Assembly: GCA_031254635.1 (NCBI GenBank) | Contig: JAIRUB010000228.1 | Location: 1-16,415, forward strand | Length of the DNA stretch: 16,415 bases | Source of the DNA: Prevotellaceae bacterium | GTDB lineage: Bacteria; Bacteroidota; Bacteroidia; Bacteroidales; UBA932 | Direction: 5' to 3' | Part shown: one piece after another, positions 13,968-16,415 of the stretch | Layout of the letters: each line of letters begins with the position of its first letter | How positions within the stretch are numbered: the first letter of the stretch is position 1 | Notes under the pieces: generated by a model | Told to the model about the DNA's origin: nothing | Seen by the model: only the letters and a program-made list of their open reading frames with translations | The model's database searches: none | Translations under genes and position numbers: made by a program

Positions 13968-14379
13968 TGTCGTTGCTGAAGGATAGCTCTTCAGTGATAA
14001 TGGCCTCCATGCGCACTGCGTCACCTATAGCTTCTCTTACAGCGTTTTGTATCAGCGCTGTGGATAAGGTGTACCCATTTACATTATGCTCATCTACAGT
14101 ACATGAAAGCTTAACTTTTTTAATATCAACATTTAATTCTTTCATATTCCACCGGTGACTCATAATATAATAGCCCTTGGCTACTACCTTCACATACATG
14201 ATATTCTCGGCGCATAGCGATTCAATGTTATTGACGCTGCTATGTACGCAAACCTTGTAAGGTACATCGCAGGTATATTCTTTAACCAAATTGTTGATTA
14301 ACCACACAACGGTGGAAATCACCAAACATAACAAGAAAATCAATGCCTTACGGCTAATTATTTTATTTTGCAGGGACAT
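13963..14379 (-). CDS. Short YbbR-like membrane-anchored protein
   Basis: A 138-residue protein with one N-terminal membrane segment (about 12-31, ALIFLLCLVISTVVWLI) and an outer part with DVPYKVCV (38-45) and VKVVAKGYYI, the pattern of a single YbbR repeat. The position between yajC and coaE is where Bacteroidota usually have a YbbR-domain protein. From memory those are about 330 residues with several repeats, so this one is either a short form or has lost its C-terminal part; its stop lies inside a 7-base tandem repeat. YbbR proteins such as CdaR regulate cyclic di-AMP synthesis in Firmicutes; a similar role here is unproven. It overlaps yajC by 17 bases. Confidence 0.65.
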   Translation of the reverse strand: MSLQNKIISRKALIFLLCLVISTVVWLINNLVKEYTCDVPYKVCVHSSVNNIESLCAENIMYVKVVAKGYYIMSHRWNMKELNVDIKKVKLSCTVDEHNVNGYTLSTALIQNAVREAIGDAVRMEAIITEELSFSNDN

Positions 14380-14689
14380 CGGTCATATCTTTCAAAATGC
14401 AGGACTTATCAAAACGCAATCGTACATTTTGGTCTACTTCCACCAAAATATAATTATCTTTGATTTCGACAATAGTACCGTAAATTCCTCCACTGGTTAC
14501 CACCTTATCGCCTTTTTGTAGGCTTTCGCGGAACCGGCGTAATTCTTTTTGACGTTTTTGCTGGGGCCTTATCATAAAAAACCACATAACTACAAATACC
14601 AATACCATCATAAGCAGGAAACTTGTTCCGCCGCCACCGCCGGCAACATCTCCACTGGCCGGTGCTAAAAGAAATACAAATGTTCTCAT
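14363..14689 (-). CDS. yajC: Sec translocon accessory subunit YajC
   Basis: A 108-residue inner-membrane protein that joins SecDF in the Sec export machinery. A glycine-rich start is followed by one membrane helix (about 23-40, FLLMMVLVFVVMWFFMI) and the hallmark IRPQQKRQKE (40-49), then a small cytosolic domain with GDKVVTSGGIYGTI (60-73). Length and order are typical. It starts 13 bases after the nusB stop and overlaps the ybbR-like gene by 17 bases. Confidence 0.95.
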   Translation of the reverse strand: MRTFVFLLAPASGDVAGGGGGTSFLLMMVLVFVVMWFFMIRPQQKRQKELRRFRESLQKGDKVVTSGGIYGTIVEIKDNYILVEVDQNVRLRFDKSCILKDMTDVPAK

Positions 14690-14702
14690 AAATATTTTAA
14701 AA

Positions 14703-15674
14703 TTAAGATTTTATTTTTTTGTTAATAGTTTCTTGGATTAATCCCCGTCCTGTTTTTTTTATTTTCCCTTCTTGCAGAAGATGTTGTATGATTTTATCAA
14801 GAACGCCGTTGACAAACACATGACTGTTACGAGTGCTATAGTATTTGGAAATTTCTACGTATTCGTTAATGGTTACCTTAACCGGAATATTGGGGAAATA
14901 TACAGCCTCTGCTATTCCCATTACAATCAAGGCCATGTCGACGTATGCAATACGGTCTGATTCCCAGTTTTGCACAAATTGCTGCGACATTTGGGTGTAA
15001 TCTTTAAAATGCATCATTGAGCGACGCAGCAATTCAAGTGCAAAATCCCGATCTTCTTTGGCGTGAAACATCGGCAACAAGGCTGCTTTTTCCTCTTGAC
15101 CGAGATTGAAAGTTTTCAAAGTCTGAATGATGGCCGATAAGGAAAAACCGATATCATCGTTCCAGTAGGCGCTCATTTCCTCAATGAGATATTCTACCTT
15201 TTCAACATCTTCAAATTCGTGTTTAAAAAAGTTAGCCACTAATCGACAATCTTCTTCAAACGAAGTAGTTTCCGATTCCATATAGCTTTTATAATAAGAA
15301 TGTTCAAGCATATTTTGGTATAGGGTACGCACAGTTTCGGGGTAATTTCTCCAGTTCAGGCCTCTTTCGCTGCAATATTGTTCTAAAGGCTTATGTGTTC
15401 TTATAAGTGCTATCAGCTTGTTGTTGTTGAATTTCCGGTTTGGATTTAATTCGTTTTCCGTTGGTTTGAACTTTTTCAGCCCTGTTTCAATACGCTCTTC
15501 GGCATAGTCAGCCACTGCAATAATAGCGGAAAAAAGGAAGTGGTATAAATCGTAAGTCTTTTCAAGACTGAGATTTAGCTCTTTTTCTGCGTGTACCAAC
15601 GAATCATTGTCCGAGTAAGCATAGCTAAACAGGATTTTGAACGCTTTTACACGTAAGAACCGACGTGTCAACAT
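14703..15674 (-). CDS. nusB: Transcription antitermination factor NusB, long form
   Basis: A 323-residue protein, over twice the length of E. coli NusB but normal for Bacteroidota. The start MLTRRFLRVKAFKILFSYAYS matches NusB helix 1, and the C-terminal part (about 240-305, VTINEYVEISKYYST, VFVNGVLDKI) matches the rest of the NusB fold. Between them is a helical insertion of some 150 residues without known motifs. NusB binds boxA RNA with NusE (ribosomal protein S10) during rRNA transcription. It is the first gene of the long minus-strand run and has its own promoter. Confidence 0.93.
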   Translation of the reverse strand: MLTRRFLRVKAFKILFSYAYSDNDSLVHAEKELNLSLEKTYDLYHFLFSAIIAVADYAEERIETGLKKFKPTENELNPNRKFNNNKLIALIRTHKPLEQYCSERGLNWRNYPETVRTLYQNMLEHSYYKSYMESETTSFEEDCRLVANFFKHEFEDVEKVEYLIEEMSAYWNDDIGFSLSAIIQTLKTFNLGQEEKAALLPMFHAKEDRDFALELLRRSMMHFKDYTQMSQQFVQNWESDRIAYVDMALIVMGIAEAVYFPNIPVKVTINEYVEISKYYSTRNSHVFVNGVLDKIIQHLLQEGKIKKTGRGLIQETINKKIKS

Positions 15675-15710
15675 AACGAAAGTGTATAATTAATTATCTA
15701 AAATTTGCTA

Positions 15711-15741
15711 CAAAGATAAGTTTTTCGTTAAAATATACCAA
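15711..15741 (-). promoter_or_regulatory. Promoter of the nusB unit
   Basis: On the minus strand TTG (15739-15741) is followed after 20 bases by TATCTTTG (15711-15718), close to the Bacteroidota consensus. The leader to the nusB ATG at 15674 would be about 30 bases. It is back to back with the promoter for the PUR-like gene. Confidence 0.6.
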
Positions 15742-15758
15742 CAATTCATAATTTTTTT

Positions 15759-15766
15759 TAAATTTG
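15759..15766 (+). promoter_or_regulatory. -7 element for the PUR-like gene
   Basis: TAAATTTG fits TAnnTTTG and ends 29 bases before the ATG at 15796. The -33 position shows no TTTG. Confidence 0.5.
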
Positions 15767-15795
15767 CAATGTGAAATAACTAAAAAATACAGATT

Positions 15796-16131
15796 ATGGC
15801 GGAAAATTTTGAAAAAAATGACTATGGGGAACAGGGTGGTGACGACGTGTTTTCCAAGCCGGTACGTGCAGGTAAGAGGACTTATTTCTTCGATGTGAAA
15901 GCTACAAAAGGTAATGATTTGTATATTACTTTGACAGAGAGTAAGCGTCGGGTAGATAGGGATGGCCGTTTTTCTTATGAAAAACATAAAATTTTCCTAT
16001 ATAGAGAAGATTTTGAGAAGTTTATAGAAGGGTTAAACGAGGTAATCGCCTTTGTTCGCCAACGTTTACCGGAAGACCCGGTACGCGAGGTACGTGAAGA
16101 ACAGCGCGATTTTACCAAGGTTGATTTTTAG
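15796..16131 (+). CDS. DUF3276 / PUR-like nucleic-acid-binding protein
   Basis: A 111-residue protein of a Bacteroidota family related to eukaryotic Pur-alpha and to Borrelia BpuR. The core, residues 20-95, reads KPVRAGKRTYFFDVKATKGND, LYITLTESKRR, then RFSYEKHKIFLYREDFEKFIEGL, the beta-beta-beta-beta-alpha pattern of a PUR repeat, which binds single-stranded DNA or RNA as a dimer. The N-terminus is acidic and the C-terminal 20 residues are charged. Length is normal. Targets are unknown; the position divergent from nusB is consistent with a role in nucleic-acid metabolism but proves nothing. Confidence 0.88.
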   Translation: MAENFEKNDYGEQGGDDVFSKPVRAGKRTYFFDVKATKGNDLYITLTESKRRVDRDGRFSYEKHKIFLYREDFEKFIEGLNEVIAFVRQRLPEDPVREVREEQRDFTKVDF

Positions 16132-16371
16132 GTGATTAAGTTAATTGAAAAAAAATTCCTTACCTTTGCTTCGGAATTAAAAAAACATATAATACCATAT
16201 TTATATGACTTAAAATTTGACATATACGTAATTAACTTGGCGTTAGCTTTAATGTTGTTTTCGAAACTTAGACAGTTTCAAAACTCTCAACAAAACTGTC
16301 ATGTCCTGAAATATGTTGACCTTTTTTCGTGTTAATAATTATTTTTTATTCTCTTTTTTTCTATCGAAAAA
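16132..16371. other. AT-rich intergenic stretch without a convincing gene
   Basis: It contains a plus-strand TAnnTTTG match (TACCTTTG, 16161-16168) enclosed by an AATTCC/GGAATT inverted repeat (16154-16159 and 16173-16178). It also contains an 8-base inverted repeat GACAGTTT/AAACTGTC (16271-16278 and 16293-16300). A 67-codon frame from a GTG at 16132 has no recognisable features. It could be the leader of the next gene. Confidence 0.5.
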
Positions 16372-16415
16372 ATGCGTTTTTTTAGGCATATACAATTGGA
16401 ATGGGAAAATGGATT
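16372..16415 (+). CDS. Possible start of a gene cut by the right edge
   Basis: An ATG at 16372 opens a frame reading MRFFRHIQLEWENG until the window ends. It is preceded by an A-rich tract, as is common before Bacteroidota start codons. Fourteen residues are too few to assign it, and the frame could be chance. Confidence 0.3.
   Translation, partial: MRFFRHIQLEWENG

Noticed and set aside
16154..16178. AATTCC/GGAATT hairpin as a terminator
   Set aside because: A T-run follows only on the minus strand, where no known gene ends. The 13-base loop is long, and a promoter-like octamer sits in it.
16132..16335. 67-codon frame starting with GTG directly after the PUR-like gene
   Set aside because: The residue pattern is that of translated AT-rich non-coding DNA, with no motif. 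It also runs across the inverted repeats.
1..16415. CRISPR array, rRNA or tRNA genes
   Set aside because: No regularly spaced direct repeats of 25-40 bases and no rRNA-like or cloverleaf segments were seen by eye.

Overview
The window looks like a chromosomal segment of a member of the Bacteroidota, most likely order Bacteroidales. Four signs support this. Promoters carry the Bacteroidota sigma factor -7 element TAnnTTTG. NusB is of the long Bacteroidota form. DUF5606 and DUF3276 (PUR-like) proteins are present. A PorT homologue, a type IX secretion component, sits beside a MenG/UbiE methyltransferase. I cannot name the genus.

Left part (1-2373): a minus-strand transcription unit runs from a newly noticed 42-residue putative lipoprotein, through an FtsE-type ABC ATPase, to a KamA-family radical SAM protein, with short gaps or overlaps. 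The start of another minus-strand gene, with a textbook promoter, runs off the left edge.

Middle-left (2374-6183): endonuclease III (nth) is followed by a scarred, inserted segment. It holds two decayed transposase remnants (IS1634-like and IS5-like), a complete TonB-dependent receptor with its own promoter, a short truncated reading frame, and then a second, about 84% identical copy of the last 36 codons of the nth homology. That copy runs straight into the 3' end of the pyruvate kinase gene. The simplest reading is that nth and pyk were once convergent neighbours, and that foreign DNA carrying the receptor was placed between them by recombination or IS activity.

Middle (6146-8615): pyruvate kinase (minus) and a XerD-type tyrosine recombinase (plus) diverge from a short region with a -7 element on each strand. 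xerD converges on porT with a 13-base overlap.

Right (8603-15674, minus strand): nine genes lie head to tail: nusB, yajC, a short ybbR-like gene, coaE, a DUF5606 gene, a small outer-membrane barrel gene, purL, menG and porT. They mix transcription (NusB), the Sec translocon (YajC), cofactor synthesis (CoaE, MenG), purine synthesis (PurL) and envelope or secretion functions (PorT). nusB and porT have their own -7 elements. Diverging from nusB is a plus-strand PUR-like nucleic-acid-binding protein, followed by a gene-poor AT-rich stretch and possibly the start of another gene at the right edge.

Two points stand out: the nth duplication scar around the receptor, and short tandem repeats with a fixed 7-base unit but different sequences at five gene boundaries, two of which contain stop and start codons. 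I did not find a clear undescribed multi-gene system; most of the window is core housekeeping DNA.
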